From: Cucumis sativus
Taxonomy: Eukaryota > Streptophyta > Magnoliopsida > Cucurbitales > Cucurbitaceae
Assembly (NCBI RefSeq): GCF_000004075.3
Contig: NC_026655.2
Location: 25,095,489 to 25,159,488, forward strand
DNA: 64,000 nucleotides
Direction of reading: 5' to 3'
Part shown: positions 15,342 to 29,200 of the stretch, piece by piece
How positions within the stretch are numbered: the first letter of the stretch is position 1
How the letters are laid out: every line of letters starts with the position of its first letter
Program-made: the position numbers and the translations under genes
Notes under the pieces: generated by a model
Told to the model about the DNA's origin: nothing
The model's input: the letters and a program-made list of their open reading frames with translations, nothing else
The model's database searches: none

Positions 15342-18300
15342 CATTTGTTTACTTTGGCCGAAGAGATATTATTTAATTACTAATAATTTTAAACTAAACT
15401 AAACATAGGCTTAGCATGGTTTAAATTAAGTGACAAACAAACCCAACGTTTCATTAGTTTGGGTCAATGGCAGAATCAATGGACCAAATAAGTTTAAACC
15501 CAACTTTATAAGTCCAGATCCAAGACTAATCTTTTGACCCAAAAGCAAATGAGCTCGAGTTGTAAGGCCCATAGAAACTTTTTAGAGATCTTATACATTC
15601 ATATCGAGGAGGTTGCTAACACTATGGATACTAGAAAATTAAAGCTTTTAAGATTTGGAGACTTCAATATTCTGATTTATCTCAAAACAATATTTTGAAG
15701 ATCGAAAACTAAAGACTGCAACTTTCATAAATTCCAAACATCTGAAGTTTTGATCGATCTAAAAGTTTATAACTTCCTCAAAACTAAAGACCTAGAAGTT
15801 TAAGTCTCATTCAACATTTGAGAGAGGAATGGTAAGATTACGTTTCATTCAGTATTTGACATAAACAATGGAAGAAATACATACAAAGTTTGTATTCACT
15901 TACACTACAAATTCAAATATGTGGCGAGACACAATTTATACCTATCATTTGCAAAAATAAATAAATAACTACACTCTGTGTAAAATTTTCTCATTTATTT
16001 ATAAAGAATTTTTCAAACTAGTTTAGTAGAATTAATTTTTACTGGAAGATAATTATTGTTGAATGACACCCTACTTTAGGCGTGAGTTTTACAATTAATT
16101 CTAAAAATTTAAAGTGACCATACATTTCAATTATTCTTTTGTTCAATTTTATAAAGCATAAAATAAAGTATAAAGTGCAAGCATCTTTTATTTCTTTTAA
16201 TCTCGATTGTTTATAAATATAGTAAAATGTTATTGTTTATCGGTGATAAACATTGATAGGTTAGACTTTGATCGATAAAATACACTAATAAATGTTTATC
16301 AGTATCTATCGTGGTATATCACTAATAAATAGTAATATATATTTTCAATCGTTTTTGTATGATTAAAACATATACTCTATTACATTGGAAAAAAAATATG
16401 GTCACTCCTTTCTAAACTTGACAATAAAGGCGGGAAATGTTTTCTTTTTATGTCTAAGTGTATAAGGAAAATGGTTAAGAATAACATAAAAAACGAAACT
16501 ATTTATAAATATCACAAAATTTTCAAACGAACTGCCGAGAGTGTAGGATAAATTTTGTAAATAGTTTCAATATTTTGCTATTTTTTAAAATGCCCTAAAG
16601 TAAAACTTAATTTCACAAAAATAAGAAGTAATGATTTTTTTAAAAAAATGGTAACTTACCAATTTTGATTTTTTAATAAATTATTTAACTTATTGAAAAT
16701 TTAGAAGTGGAGTCCTGGTTAAATTATTAACTAAGTCAAATAATTAAGTTGCATTTGTATGAATAAGAAACAAGATATTGTGTACCTAAAATTAAGCTGA
16801 TTGCAAATATAACAATTAGATTTAAAGTATTAACGTATCTAGTTATATTTTTTAATAAAAAATTAAATATAACAAAAATGGTCAAATTATTTCAACTCTT
16901 ATCACTAATATACTTATTTTGTTTATTAGATTGTTACTATACAATTAATTATTATCGTTAAAATAACTATCATCATGATTGCATCATGGCAACAATATAG
17001 GGTGAGAGAAAATAATTGAGCCTAAATTTTGGCCAAATAAAAAAGTGGGCCGGATTTACTTTTTTATCGTAGGCTTAATGGGCCACAGCCCATATTGTTG
17101 AAGTTGAGATGGAAAAAAGGGCATTGGTATTAGAGAGTAAATGGAGTGAGCCTTCAACAATACCATAGAGCCAATTTTTTTAACACCATGAGTTTGAAAC
17201 ACACAAATATATATACACTCCAAGTGTTCCCATCCATCTAATCATGAACCATACTTCGATCCACTAGTTGAAATGGTGAAAAACGTGTAACTTGAAAATC
17301 AATAAGAATTTGAGTATTCATGGATACGTTGATATATTCGTAGATATATGTAAATTCAGAGGTTTGATATTAAAAACGCTTGTAAAAGACAATACATCAC
17401 CTACTTAGTCTAATATTAATAGAAATGCCAATAACTATGTTCATAACCTAGTTTTGGAGTAAAAACAAATTAGTTGCTAATCTAAATAAATTTTGTGACT
17501 TATAGAAATATCTATAGATATGGATATTTTGTTGATATATCTAAAAGGTTGAAATCTTGATATCGACATCAACATCGTCGATATTTTAACCTTGCTATTG
17601 TGGTACTTATCATAGGATGCATATGATTCACTAAGGGGTTTTGGTTGTAACAAACTTTTTATGAATGAAAATGAATTTGCCTTCTTGTAAAATTATATTT
17701 ATGTACTTTTTAGTAAAATTTTAACTTGCATGAATTTGGATTTATAGTTTAGGGTATGATTTTTAGAATCTACATCTTCATCCAAATTAGTTCTATTGAT
17801 ATTTAAGAGTGAACATTGATTTATCAAAATAAATTTTTTAACCAAACAATTCATCGAACCGACTATGATTAGTTTAGTAAATGTTCAAACCGATCTAGAC
17901 CACAAGAGAGTACAATTCAACCCTTACTTAGTCCACTCGTCGATTTATATTATTTTCAAACTAACACAAATCAAATCCCTTCTTGTTTTCGATCAAACGA
18001 CTTTTGGGACAACTTATGATATTTTGTATTTAGAGTATTTTAAAATGAGTACCACGACTCCCAAGGAGGAGAAAGGAAAAACCAAAATCACTTGCGTCTA
18101 AATTTAGTGGTAAAAAAAGGTTTGAGAAAAGGAGAAGCGACGTGGAGGTTATGTAGAGGACCACGTGTTGGGGTTGCCCGTTCTGCCCCCGCCAATGTTG
18201 AAGACTTAGCATCAAAGAAACCATAATATGCTTCCAATCAACGGGCGGACTCCTACTACTTTTTTCTTCTTTAAAATTAATTATATTATTTTCTATCAAC

Positions 18301-19020
18301 TTTAATTTCCAAGTGAATTCAAATAATAATATTTTAAATTTTCCATAAACAATTTAAACCATATCTTATTATATAATTATCACATATTGTCATATAATTT
18401 TTGCATGCAATTAAGATTTTTTTTTCTTGGTGTGCATTATACTTCATTACAATGTTATAAATAAGTATTAAAATGGTAATTTTATAATATAAACAATTTA
18501 CCACATAACTTGAAAGCAAATTAGCATTTCTGCTTAAATTAATCGAAATTTGACTAAAAATTATTATATTTTACAATTTACACCGTTGAATTGATCATAA
18601 AAAGTTTAAAATTTAAAAATATAATTGGTTAAATAGGAATAAAACAAACATTAATTTGAAGATTTATCATTACAAGTGATGACCAATACCTTTACAAGTT
18701 AGATTATTAAATTGGTGGGAGAAGTTAATCTCTCTTTTAGCATAACATAATGATTACTCAGTGTAACGACTAAACTTACTAATAATAATATCTTAATTAA
18801 AAAGCTTAGTGGCTTACTTAAGTAATTCCATTTCTATCTCATGGGCATATCCGTCATTTCACTCCTCCAATTCCATAGGAATTTCTCAATTTATTCAAAA
18901 GCAAATCTAAAGCGCGTGCAGTACAACTCCCTAATTCGAACCTTCCAACGCGCCTTTATTTCACGCGCCTTCATGTAAATTAAATCACAATTAGTCAATC
19001 ATAATTAAACTATAATTAAT
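15342..19020. other. Intergenic region, no gene seen
   Basis: This is AT-rich, with no exon chain. At 16200-16330 a hairpin-like stretch rich in TTTATCGG/GATAAA and TCTATC motifs resembles the MITE-like repeat at 10.4 kb, and 16800-16880 is a decayed relative. Positions 18120-18250 form a GC-rich island with a G-box (CCACGTGT), about 0.9 kb upstream of the DUF761 gene. The 79-codon frame at 17865-18101 shows no family resemblance and looks spurious. Confidence 0.5.
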
Positions 19021-19031
19021 TGTTATTTCTA

Positions 19032-19039
19032 TATAAATA
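19032..19039 (+). promoter_or_regulatory. TATA box of the DUF761 gene
   Basis: A canonical TATAAATA lies 104-111 bp upstream of the ATG at 19143. Transcription would then start near 19065 and give a leader of about 80 nt. This is the clearest core promoter in the window. Confidence 0.65.
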
Positions 19040-19142
19040 CCCGCTTCTACTCATTTCGCTCAATATCAGAAAACCCTAAAGATCAAACGAGTAAAGAAAC
19101 TCTCTCTAGAGAACGGTACCTCACAGTTACGAATTGTGATTA

Positions 19143-19796
19143 ATGGAAATCGAGCGAAGGCAAGCTATGGCGGCAAAGAAATTCTGGAATATGGTACGAG
19201 CAATTGTGTTGATGTTACGTAAAGAGTTATCGAAAGGCCGAATCGTAATGTCTGATCTTCATTTGATGATGAAGAGAGGCAAATTAGCTGGAAAAGCCAT
19301 GTTCAATCTAATGCATATCCACCAAACCTCCGGCACTCTCAGTTGCCGGACGGCTACCGACATAGCTCAATCCATCGCCATTGCTCCACAGGATTACGAG
19401 TTTAGTTGTAGCAATAGTCCTGCTTTTCCAGCGCTGCAGATCTACGGCGGAAAGCGCAGCAGCGGCAAACACCACCACCAGAAGTATAACGATGTTACCA
19501 CTGTTAGCGCTGTTAAACGAGTGCTGGAGATGCTGAACAACGAAGCCGCGACTGCGGCTGCGACGGCGGTGGAGGTTGAGGTGGCGTCACCGTCGCCTAT
19601 GGTGAAGTTTGGGATGAGTCCGATGGCGGTTAGGGTAACGGACTCGCCGTTTCCGGTGAAGGATGAGTGTGGTGACCACAAGGTGGATGAAGCGGCGGAA
19701 GCGTTTATTAAACGGTTTTATAGTAACCTGAAACAGCAGAGGATAACGACGGGGATGGAATCGCCGTCGCCGTTCCACCGGATGTGGGGACGGTGA
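19143..19796 (+). CDS. DUF761 domain protein, intronless, 217 aa
   Basis: Single exon, first ATG after a good TATA box. The N-terminal part (about residues 9-55) is the basic, hydrophobic stretch found in many DUF761 proteins (AKKFWNMVRAIVLMLRKELS, then LHLMMKRGKLAGKAM). The middle is Ser/Ala/Val-rich and low in complexity. The C-terminal DUF761 motif (about residues 178-197) is VDEAAEAFIKRFYSNLKQQ, followed by a tail ending FHRMWGR. Members include 'Avr9/Cf-9 rapidly elicited' and 'cotton fibre' proteins. Their biochemical role is not known, and I make no functional claim beyond family. The coding sequence is much richer in G+C than its surroundings, especially at third positions in the second half, as is common in short intronless plant genes. 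Confidence 0.88.
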   Translation: MEIERRQAMAAKKFWNMVRAIVLMLRKELSKGRIVMSDLHLMMKRGKLAGKAMFNLMHIHQTSGTLSCRTATDIAQSIAIAPQDYEFSCSNSPAFPALQIYGGKRSSGKHHHQKYNDVTTVSAVKRVLEMLNNEAATAAATAVEVEVASPSPMVKFGMSPMAVRVTDSPFPVKDECGDHKVDEAAEAFIKRFYSNLKQQRITTGMESPSPFHRMWGR

Positions 19797-22700
19797 AATC
19801 GGAAACGAAACGATACGAAGTCGAGTCGTTTTGACGTGACGTATCACGTTATGTATTCCGTATATATTTTAAGAAGAAGAAGAAGAAAAAACCTGAGCTG
19901 TATAGAAGTGTTTATCGATTTTCCACAAAATGCTTTTTGAGTGAACGAACGACATGTCGTCTTCACTTTGTATACCTAAAAAAAAACCACCGAGTACTGA
20001 TTCTCGACGGATCGTACTTCTTCACAAGATCAATTATCTTTTTTTTTTTTTTTTGTCTTTTTTAATATTGGGGAAAAAAATTAATAATACTGTCATGCTT
20101 TTGTTTTCCTTTTTAATATTGTGATATTCGAAAACCTAATTGCGATTTTGAATTATTACAAAGTGGTTGATTATTATTTTTGTCTTCTTGTTAGTGGTAT
20201 TAGTTTAATTAATTACATCATACTCCATAATTTAGAAAAAGAGATGTAATTACATGGAAAGTTAGTGTAAATGATGAAAGATAATCAGTGTCTATTAGTA
20301 TAAACTTATAAATATTTTCATTCATTATTAAATTGGTTTCTTTAATGAAAGTTTGAAATGTGGAGGAATTAGGGTTAAAATAAAGGAGAGTACTATGGAA
20401 GAGGAGATGTCAAGAAAAAGAAAGGAAGAAACATTAAAGAGATGTATCTTCTTTTGATAAAGTTGAATAATTTGTGGAATTGAATGCTATTATATATTTG
20501 GTAGGGTAAAACAAAAAAAATTGATTTAAGAATCAAAATCAATGGAAACATTACTTTTTTTTAAAGCTTTATGATTGTTGGTTTTGGTGAGTCTTTCACT
20601 TTTTTTTTTCTATCTCTTTTAAAAAAGAAACATTTTCATTAACGTTAAAAACAAACTACAAACTGCACCATCCTTTGAAATAGTACAAAATAAATCGATC
20701 CTACCATTTTTCCAAAGTCAATCATAAAATGATCAAATTCAATTGCTGCACAAGCAAAGATGATGAGCAGTTTCATTATCTATGGTATACATAATCCCAA
20801 AACAATATGATACTTCCTCTTAGTACTGTTGACAGTTCTCTAAACAAAAGAGGGAGAATCACAAGTTCTAATTGATATGACAGAACGTAACAAACTTTCA
20901 AACATGTTTTCAATATCTTATTATTTGGATTTTCTTTTTCTAAATAATTGAGTTTTCCACTATATGTTAATTATTAAGTTCTTTTTCCTTTTTATAGTAT
21001 TGTTTCCTTTGTTTACTTTTACAAGAAAATTGTACTGATTGATTAGTAAAAGAAGGAGTGTGTATACATATATATGCATGTATGTGTTTATTTCCACTTT
21101 TAAGTGAAAGAGATGTGTGCATAAACAGTAAACCCCAAATGGTACATAAATGACTACCTCCACTACTCTAATAATTCACAACTTTAAAAAGATCACTTGG
21201 ATGATTTTTTAAGAAATAAAGAGAAAATTCAACCTTTCTATATGGCTAAGTTATCGAAGGACATGTGTCTCCAAAGTGGTCTTCTGCCAAACTTGAGCTT
21301 GGGTAGTTGCTTCAACCTGAGCATAGAGACCACACTAGCAAAATATTTGCTAATGCCCCATTGACAACTATGATAGAAAATCTCCCACGCATGCTTTTCT
21401 AGTTCCTTATATATCACACGCTATTGACTTAAGTTTTGGAGTCCATGATGATAACCACCCCATCGTTACGAGATTTGATTATTATTACATGTTTAACGTT
21501 TGTAGTTGATCAGCTAAGTTTTACATCTTCACGTGTTGAGTTTATGATAAAATTGACATTAGAAGAGTAGTTGTGTCACATCGAAACTGTTTAACGATAA
21601 AAGTAATAGAACTCTCCAAATACTATAAAGAGAAAAAAAATAAAACTCATGCTTTGATTTTTAAATTATCTCAATTATTTATAAAGTACTTTTAGCTTGA
21701 TAAACTTATAACTCGGTGATATATGATTATGACACGTACAATCTTTTAGTTTAATGTTTTCTTCGTAATTTAATTGATTAGAGATTTTTATGTGTGGTTG
21801 TAATAAATTCTTAGGTAGATTTTTCTCTACGTTAATTAATTTTTGCTATACTCGTGTGTGTTAGTATATAACTTTTATTTTCTCTTTTTTTCAATAAAAT
21901 AATGTTCACTCCTAAACTTTAGGTTTGAGTATTGTCCTATGAATTTCTTAATTTCAAACTTCGAGAATGATAATACAATATTCCTTCCAATCGAGCTATA
22001 GTCGAGTGTTAAATATATATAAAACACTATTATATGTTCTCTTTTTGAAAATGAATGACAAAAATTCAGAAACCCTAACACGTGTCTCTCTCTATCCTTA
22101 GGTGATAAATAATAGGTTACGTTTTATGATTTATTTGCTTTATTGCATAAAGAAGATATATAGAAGTTGAAATGATAAGCATTAGGCAGCACATTAATTA
22201 TTGTATTATATAATATATATACTCTAAACTTTAATTCCTTTTTTTTTAAAAGTAAAAAAATTAGAAAGCAAGTTCATAAGTTAATTAATTTTATGTTGAA
22301 AGCAATTAACTTTCTTTCACATTCAGATCAAAAGATTCAAATCTTATATATTGGATTTTAATTAAAATGATTGGTCTATGAACTATAGAACAAACCATTA
22401 TCACTTTTGTTTTTGTTTATGATAAATCACTTAGATTAGACCAATTAAAACAAAAAATGATAAAGAGGGTATGAACACAGTTAATAACTGTAAACCGAAA
22501 TTAATTAGATTTTTATTTTTAATTAAGAATAAAAAAAGTAAACCGAAATTAAATTGTCATGTGTTTAACTTTAATTAATCTTTGAATTTTGATTTGCAAT
22601 TTTGGAAGTGTGTGTGTTTCCTTCTAGAGGTGGAAATGTACTAAGAAACCTTTTCACTTTTTATTATTGTGAAATTGAATTTCTTTTTTTCTAATTGAAA

Positions 22701-25700
22701 ATTTCACTTTGGGGAGAAATATTATGTAAAATATATAATTGTTTCATCCAACTTGTTTCAACTTGAAACCACATGAACTTCAATTTTAATAATTCCAATA
22801 TGAATTATACCCTTTTAGTAATCTAATACCATACAATAATGACAAACTTGTCTTAAAAACTTTATAATATAATAAAGTATAATGAAAACTTGTCTTGTGG
22901 CAAAAATAATTTATATGAACTTTATTGATCATGCCCAAGAAAATTACCAAACTTAATATCTTTTGTCATATAGTGTACTGCTTTTATGTGAAAAGCAAGC
23001 ACACTTGCATTTTGATTTAGGGTTTGGGGCACTCAAAGCCAAAAACTTTTAGAAGTTTGACAAAGAAATGAATATATATACATATATATTGTGTTTTAAA
23101 TAATGTTATTGTTCATTTTTTAAATTGAAAGTATTGAAAAAGATACAATTTTTTCTCTTCTTTTGTGGGGATGTTTGGTTTATTTAGACAAATAATATTG
23201 GGATTTCTGGTTGGTTTTGTTTTAGGAAGTCTTATCTCAACAAAAAAATAAAAAAGAGGAAAAGAAAAAGATGTGGCAATTAAATAAAGGGAAGCAAATT
23301 AAAAGTAGGGCTACTTTGGAGAAGTTGCTCAACAAAATAATTTGTGTTTGGAATTATTTGTAATTGGTTAGTAGCAAACGTGTTTGTGGGTTGGTTTGAG
23401 CTAGGTTTACGTATATTTTAGACCTAATTAACTTGATTGTTCCGGTTGTAAAATTTCCTTAATTCCAATAATAATCATTATCGTTAAAAGATGAATCAAA
23501 CACAATCCATAAGTGAAATAGTTGGTCGGTTGGCCATTAAGAGTATCGTTCAGCTGACACATCCAACTGAAATTATACGGATTTAGTGTTGATTGTGTAA
23601 GTTCTTCTTTTTTTTCTTTCTTTCTTTCAATTATTGGAGTTTTGAGATGGCATTTTCTGAATGTCCTCTTTAGTAGGAGTACACACAATACTTTGTTGAA
23701 AGTGAAATGTTACACTAATGGGAATTTAAAAGCTATTGCTTTTATTTATTCAATCCTTTGCTATGTTGTTTTGATTATCTAAATGTATTATATTGTGATA
23801 TGATTGGTGACAATTTTGTATAATATATTAATCAATTTCCCTTTTGCTTTTTATTTTTTAGCATTACGTGTTAATTTATTGACATAAATTGATATTATCA
23901 ATCTTATCTCGAGGTTTGAAGTTGGATCATTTTTCACCTTACTATATAATAATAATGCAGTCGATAAATAAAGTTTCCTTTTTTTCTTTTTCAAATCAAA
24001 CAGGTTGTTTTTAAATGGTCTAATAAGACGTACACTTTTAATTAATTTTATGTTTAATAAATTCCTAAACTTTAAAAATTATTGTCTAAATTTTATGTTT
24101 TAATAGCACGTTTGATGAATTATACTATTACCATATTTATTTAACTTTATACCATATTAAAAATAAATCTACAATAAATGATATAATAATAATAATTGCA
24201 CATATAATTCTGAATTGTTTATTATAATGATTATGAAAGTTAAAAAATATATAATAAATTACGTATAACATAATTAAGGTAATATTTCTTTTACATTTTA
24301 AAAAATCAATTATATTTAATATCGATGTGAATATTAAAATGATTCTACAAACCCAAAATATTAATTAAAAAAACAAATGAAATTCGGATACATTTTTTAA
24401 AAATTGTGTATAAAGTGAAGATTTTTCAAAATCTTTCAAAAATTAAGAAAAAAAAAATTTCCAACTATCGTGAAATCAATCTAATGAGATATTTTTTAGG
24501 ATGTTTACTACAAATTGGGTGCAATCATAAGAAGAAAATAATAATAATTATCTATGTTTAAATATTTTGTTGAGTTTTAACTCACACATCACAAAACTAG
24601 AGGGTTAAAAGATAATTTTACCATAAAAAAGTTTTTACATATAAAAGTTTTATCGGGTGAATGTTACTTTCTTCTTCGTTATATTGATGTTTGTAAAGTC
24701 GACATTCAATAGTGGATCTAGTAGATTTTTCTAAACATTTTCATATGCTTTGTGGTAAGTTTACTTGTCTGATGACAGCTTTGTGGACTTGGAAAGAAAA
24801 TATTTTTTATTGGGACAAACATCTTAGGAAACTACAATAAAATTATATAGTTCAATCATTTAATTATACCTAAGCGATCGATTACGTCATAAGCTCAGCT
24901 CAACTGACATTTGTATACATTTGTGAATGAGAGGTTCCAGGTTCAGAGGGATCATTTACATGATGTTAAACTATGATCGTTTAGTTTATATTGTTTGCTC
25001 CGGTATACCCTAAACACATAAACTTTTCTCTCTTCCACGTTCACATTCATTATTCATCTCTCTCTTTCAACATGATTTGGTTCACTTTTAATTAAATTTG
25101 CTAAAAGTAATTTTGAAACTTTTCTTTTTCTGAATTAATTTTTTACCATTACCAATAGAATGTTTCAACAATTTCAACTTATATAAATGTTACCGTTCGT
25201 TTTTGTATTGTTTTATTCGTTTTGATCGTTTTATATGCTGAATGGAGAAGTATTGTGATATCTAATGTATTATCAAATATGTATTGTTTATTCTACCTGA
25301 TTTTTTAGAAATCTGAAATAATCATAATAACATTAATGTAAATTTGTTGCATTCTCTTAATCTTGATATATATATATATGATATATGATGCATTCAAGAT
25401 GGACTTTGATATGACATTATAGTCCCTTTGAATTGAAAACGACACGTCGTTCAAATTATATTTATCATGAACTTGCTCTTGCTTCTTTGATTCACACCAA
25501 CATTTCGACGCGTCGCATTTTTCAAACCTGGACTGAATCATACTCTTGCACTCAACTTACCTCCTCGTCTTCCTCTTTTTCTCCCGAATCCTCTGTGTTC
25601 ATAATTTAGGTATCGTTCTCAACGAGCAAAATCTTTAATCCACTGCATAAAGACAATGCCAATGAAGACAATCAATCTCAAAAGTACAAAATTGAATTCT

Positions 25701-26063
25701 AATTCAACAAATTTGCTTCACTCAGAATGTTAAACCTTATCATTCAATAGTTTCACTCCAGAAATTTGTTTCCATTTTACAGTTCACTCGCCGTTTCCCT
25801 TCAATTGATTGATTATTTGTTAATCGCAAGTCTTGGCCGCTTACAGTAGAGACACTGTACTGCTACTTTGTAAGGGAACTGTCTTCTCGATGTGAAAGAT
25901 GATTGGCTTTGGTCTTCTTCATAAAGACACTTTTGAGCTTTCAGAGTGTTATTTAGCCGCTGGATTGTGTACTTTGCATATATTTTGGCAGAGGAAAGAA
26001 TCTTTAGGACAAAGGGAGGTTGGGGAAGCTTTTGATTGACTTGACTTTGAAAAGGGTTAGTGA
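19797..26063. other. Intergenic region, no gene seen
   Basis: This 6.3 kb stretch is AT-rich, with many T and A tracts and no open frame above 90 codons. Nothing matches a known protein or an RNA gene. A tRNA-like SINE relic sits at about 24885-24960, and a TA dinucleotide tract at about 25366-25386. The last few hundred bases (25450-26063) are less AT-rich and probably contain the promoter and leader of the RDR gene. Confidence 0.5.
24885..24960 (+). mobile_element. SINE-like tRNA-derived relic
   Basis: A box-A-like AGCTCAGCTCAACTGACATT is followed about 30 bases on by AGGTTCCAGGTTCAGAGG, which resembles box B. It cannot be folded into a full tRNA and has no clean poly(A) end, so it is most likely a decayed SINE head. 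Confidence 0.35.
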
Positions 26064-26213
26064 ATGCGTTTGCATTGTCGTATTCTATTGATGAACATAC
26101 GGAACAGTGTACGCGGGAGGATAAAAGGAACTGTTTTTCAAAATGGGTTTTACAGGTATGCTGATTTGCTCTTGAGGAGAAGAAATTTGCATTGTTCTGC
26201 TTCAGCTTTTGCC
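26064..26213 (+). promoter_or_regulatory. In-frame upstream extension of the RDR gene (alternative start)
   Basis: An ATG at 26064 is in frame with the RDR start at 26214, with no stop between. It would add 50 residues containing nine Arg, one Lys and only one acidic residue, ending HCSASAFA, which looks like an organelle presequence. RDR family members normally begin near the MADHF Met, so I annotate the main CDS from 26214 and treat this as an alternative start or 5' UTR. Confidence 0.35.
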
Positions 26214-29200
26214 ATGGCTGATCATTTCTTGGAAGTTTCTCTTCCGCCTTCGGTTGAGCAGTTTCTTCTTCATATATGTAAGCTACATGATCAGCCACTG
26301 CCGGATACTGAAGTGCTACGGGCGTTAGCTTCAGTGGGGGAAGTAGCTGCTCTTGATGCCCTCCATAAGATCTCCTGTAGCACTGTAAGGAACCTTAGCG
26401 GTTTTATTCTGCATTTGGTTCGTAAGGATTCTTGTGCTTCTCCTCAGAACAAGATGGTTCGTGTTTCTCCTCATCAGAGTCCTTCTTCCTCTTGTCCTGT
26501 TTCTCAGCTTCAGAGTCCTTCAACTTGCTCTGTTTCTTTGCATCAAAGTCCTTCAACATTCTCTGTTTGTAGCGGCCAAGGTTCTTTGTTTTCCCTTTTT
26601 AGTGCCTCTGTTTTCGCTATTCTGATATAAGCATTCTTCCTACTCGTATGTTTGTTCTTAGAATCTTGCTGTTTTAGCATGATTTTATTTGTTTGGTCCC
26701 CAGATATTGGAATATTGTGCCAGTTGTTTATATTGACTACTTTTTGTAGGGCTAGGAACTGCTGAGAATGCAAGCTTACAGCCACCAACTCCAGAAAAGT
26801 CTGGAAGCTTTTCATCTTCGGTTTTGGACAGAGCAAGGATTTCGCAATTTGTGGCTTTGGGAGAACTTGAGTTTAGAAAGGCATTTTTATTATTGAGTTA
26901 CATTGGAGGGTACACAATTTCTTTCAGTTATATTTGTTGTTGTGCTATTTTATATTGCTCTATGATGAAAATGACAGTTTCACCCCTTAATTCTTGTAGA
27001 GAAAGCCTTGAAAGGGTCACAACAGCAGACCAAATTCAAAGTCTAAGCCAATTAACGATGGAAAAATTTGAGGACGAAGTTTGGAAAATATTTGGTAAAA
27101 AATATGTTACAAATGAAGAACGACGAGTGGTAAATTTGATTATCATTTCCAATTGCTGTATGATTATGTTCTTTGATGCAAAAACAGCATGAGGAGATAA
27201 AAGTACAAACTGCCTTTCTTTCTAAAAGAGGTGCTTCTAGCTTTCAAAACAGATATCTCGATTGGGTGCTAAATGATCAATGGACCAACTACTAAAATGA
27301 AGTCAGAAGGTTCTGGCTTTTAATTGACTGCATGGAATTCTACTTTTAAAAATCAATGTTGTGTGTGTGTTTTGTTTGAGGGGTTCCAAAATTTCATTGA
27401 TTAATGAAATGAATAGATCACCTATGATAAATTACAAGAAAGATTGCCAATTGCGTGATAAATGTTGTGGAAGTCTAGAATGTCAGACAAATCAAAGGCC
27501 ATGGTCTTGCTTTCCTTCTATCTCTAAATTTTTCAATTGGGCAAGGCATGGATCCCCCATGTCATTTTTCCCTCTGTTACCTCTTTTAAAGCTTTGGAGT
27601 CCCCAGTTCTGTGGGCCTTGACCTCCCTCCTTATCGCTTTCAATTTTAAGTGTGCATTCTGAAAGTGAAGTTTCACATCTTCGATGATCTTTATTTGTCA
27701 CTACTTTCATTTTTCCTACATGATGGGAGTTATTGAGCTTGAGCTCATCTTTCATCGGAGAATCATAGATGCAAACCAGGCACAAATTCTCAGCCAAAAA
27801 TTAGAGTCAATGATTTATAAGGTTACAACTAACTGTTATTCAAGGCTATTTTGAATAATAAACCAGCTTCCATTTCATTAAATGAACGTATAAAAGAATG
27901 GTTGGGACTATAAAGTAAAAAAGAAAAGCCTGAATACAACCCAGTCTGAGATGTGATTTTATTGGTAGATCACATTGTTGAAAAAGAGACCATGGCTACT
28001 TTATGGGAACCAGGTTGAACGGTATTGATTTTGTAATTATCAGAACCTAATTTTGATGAACGTTTTGTTTTGTGAATCGTTAGTTGGTTAGGCTGGGAAC
28101 TTGTTTCTGTGACTCATTCTGAGGTGTGAAACTTGTCTTTTTTTATCTATTCTCTATCTTTCTCAGTCTCTCCCTTCCTATCTCGTGCAGTATGTTGATT
28201 GGGATCGTAGGAAAACACACATTTACCACTGTCATGTTGCTTTGGATGGGAGTTGCAGGTTCAAGGTCAGTGTACTTCAGTAAACAATCATGGATAATAT
28301 TGCTCATATGACACAACTACAATTTTTAAGTCATTGATATCCCCCTAGATAATATTCTGAAATGATAAACTATAAATCTTCGTTTTTCTATTCAGATTTT
28401 TGCAGCACAAAGATATAATTTTAAAGTATTGATCAGAAATTAAATTTACTGCAACATGGGCTTAAGTTTCTGAGTTCAGTAGGTATACAACATGGTATCG
28501 GAACAGGTCTTGTATTCAAACATCTGTTTCCTCCCTAATTAATTGTTTTATAACTATTTGTTGGATCTCATGTAAACTTTTAAGCCCACAAGTAATGGGT
28601 TTTATAGTATTGTTAAAAGATTAAATTTACCATCAAGTTAAGCATTGGTCTTTGGTTCAATGGTGATTTTACAATGCAGACAACAACAATATGTGGATAA
28701 AAATCTTGACTTGAGGGCTCTTTTGGTTTCTGCTAAAAAGCACGTAAAACTGGCAGGTTCAAGGTGCAAAGGTTGAACTTTGTCATGGGAATAATTGTAT
28801 TTGTATATATTGGAAAGAAATATTTTAGAAAAGTTGTACCTCACAAAAGATAATCAAGAATCTCTCTGAGTGCATTTATCCAACTTTTAGTGAACTTTCT
28901 CTCTCTTTAGAATTTCCTCCATGCTTGCTTGATTACTAATTTTTGAGCCCACAAGAATTACAGGACTTGCATGTGAGATTAATTGTGAAGGTAAAAGAGG
29001 AGGTTGGGATTCTTTTCTATTTACTGTTATCTTGCATGTCAAACCTTTACCTGAAGTTGGCCCAGGTGACTACTTGGCAGATCCGCTCTCACCAAGATGA
29101 GTGATCACTGACCTCCAAAATCTCACATGTTAGCCTATGCTACCAAATTCTAAATTAGTTAGGAAGAAATAAGAATAACGTGGATGTAGTTTCACTACTA

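Noticed and set aside
21241..21440. Slightly less AT-rich stretch as a possible exon or miRNA precursor
   Set aside because: I found no long open frame, splice partner or stable long hairpin in it.
27492..27797. Small protein gene on the minus strand in RDR intron 3 (101 codons)
   Set aside because: No recognised family, no promoter or conserved context; kept only as a remark on the intron.
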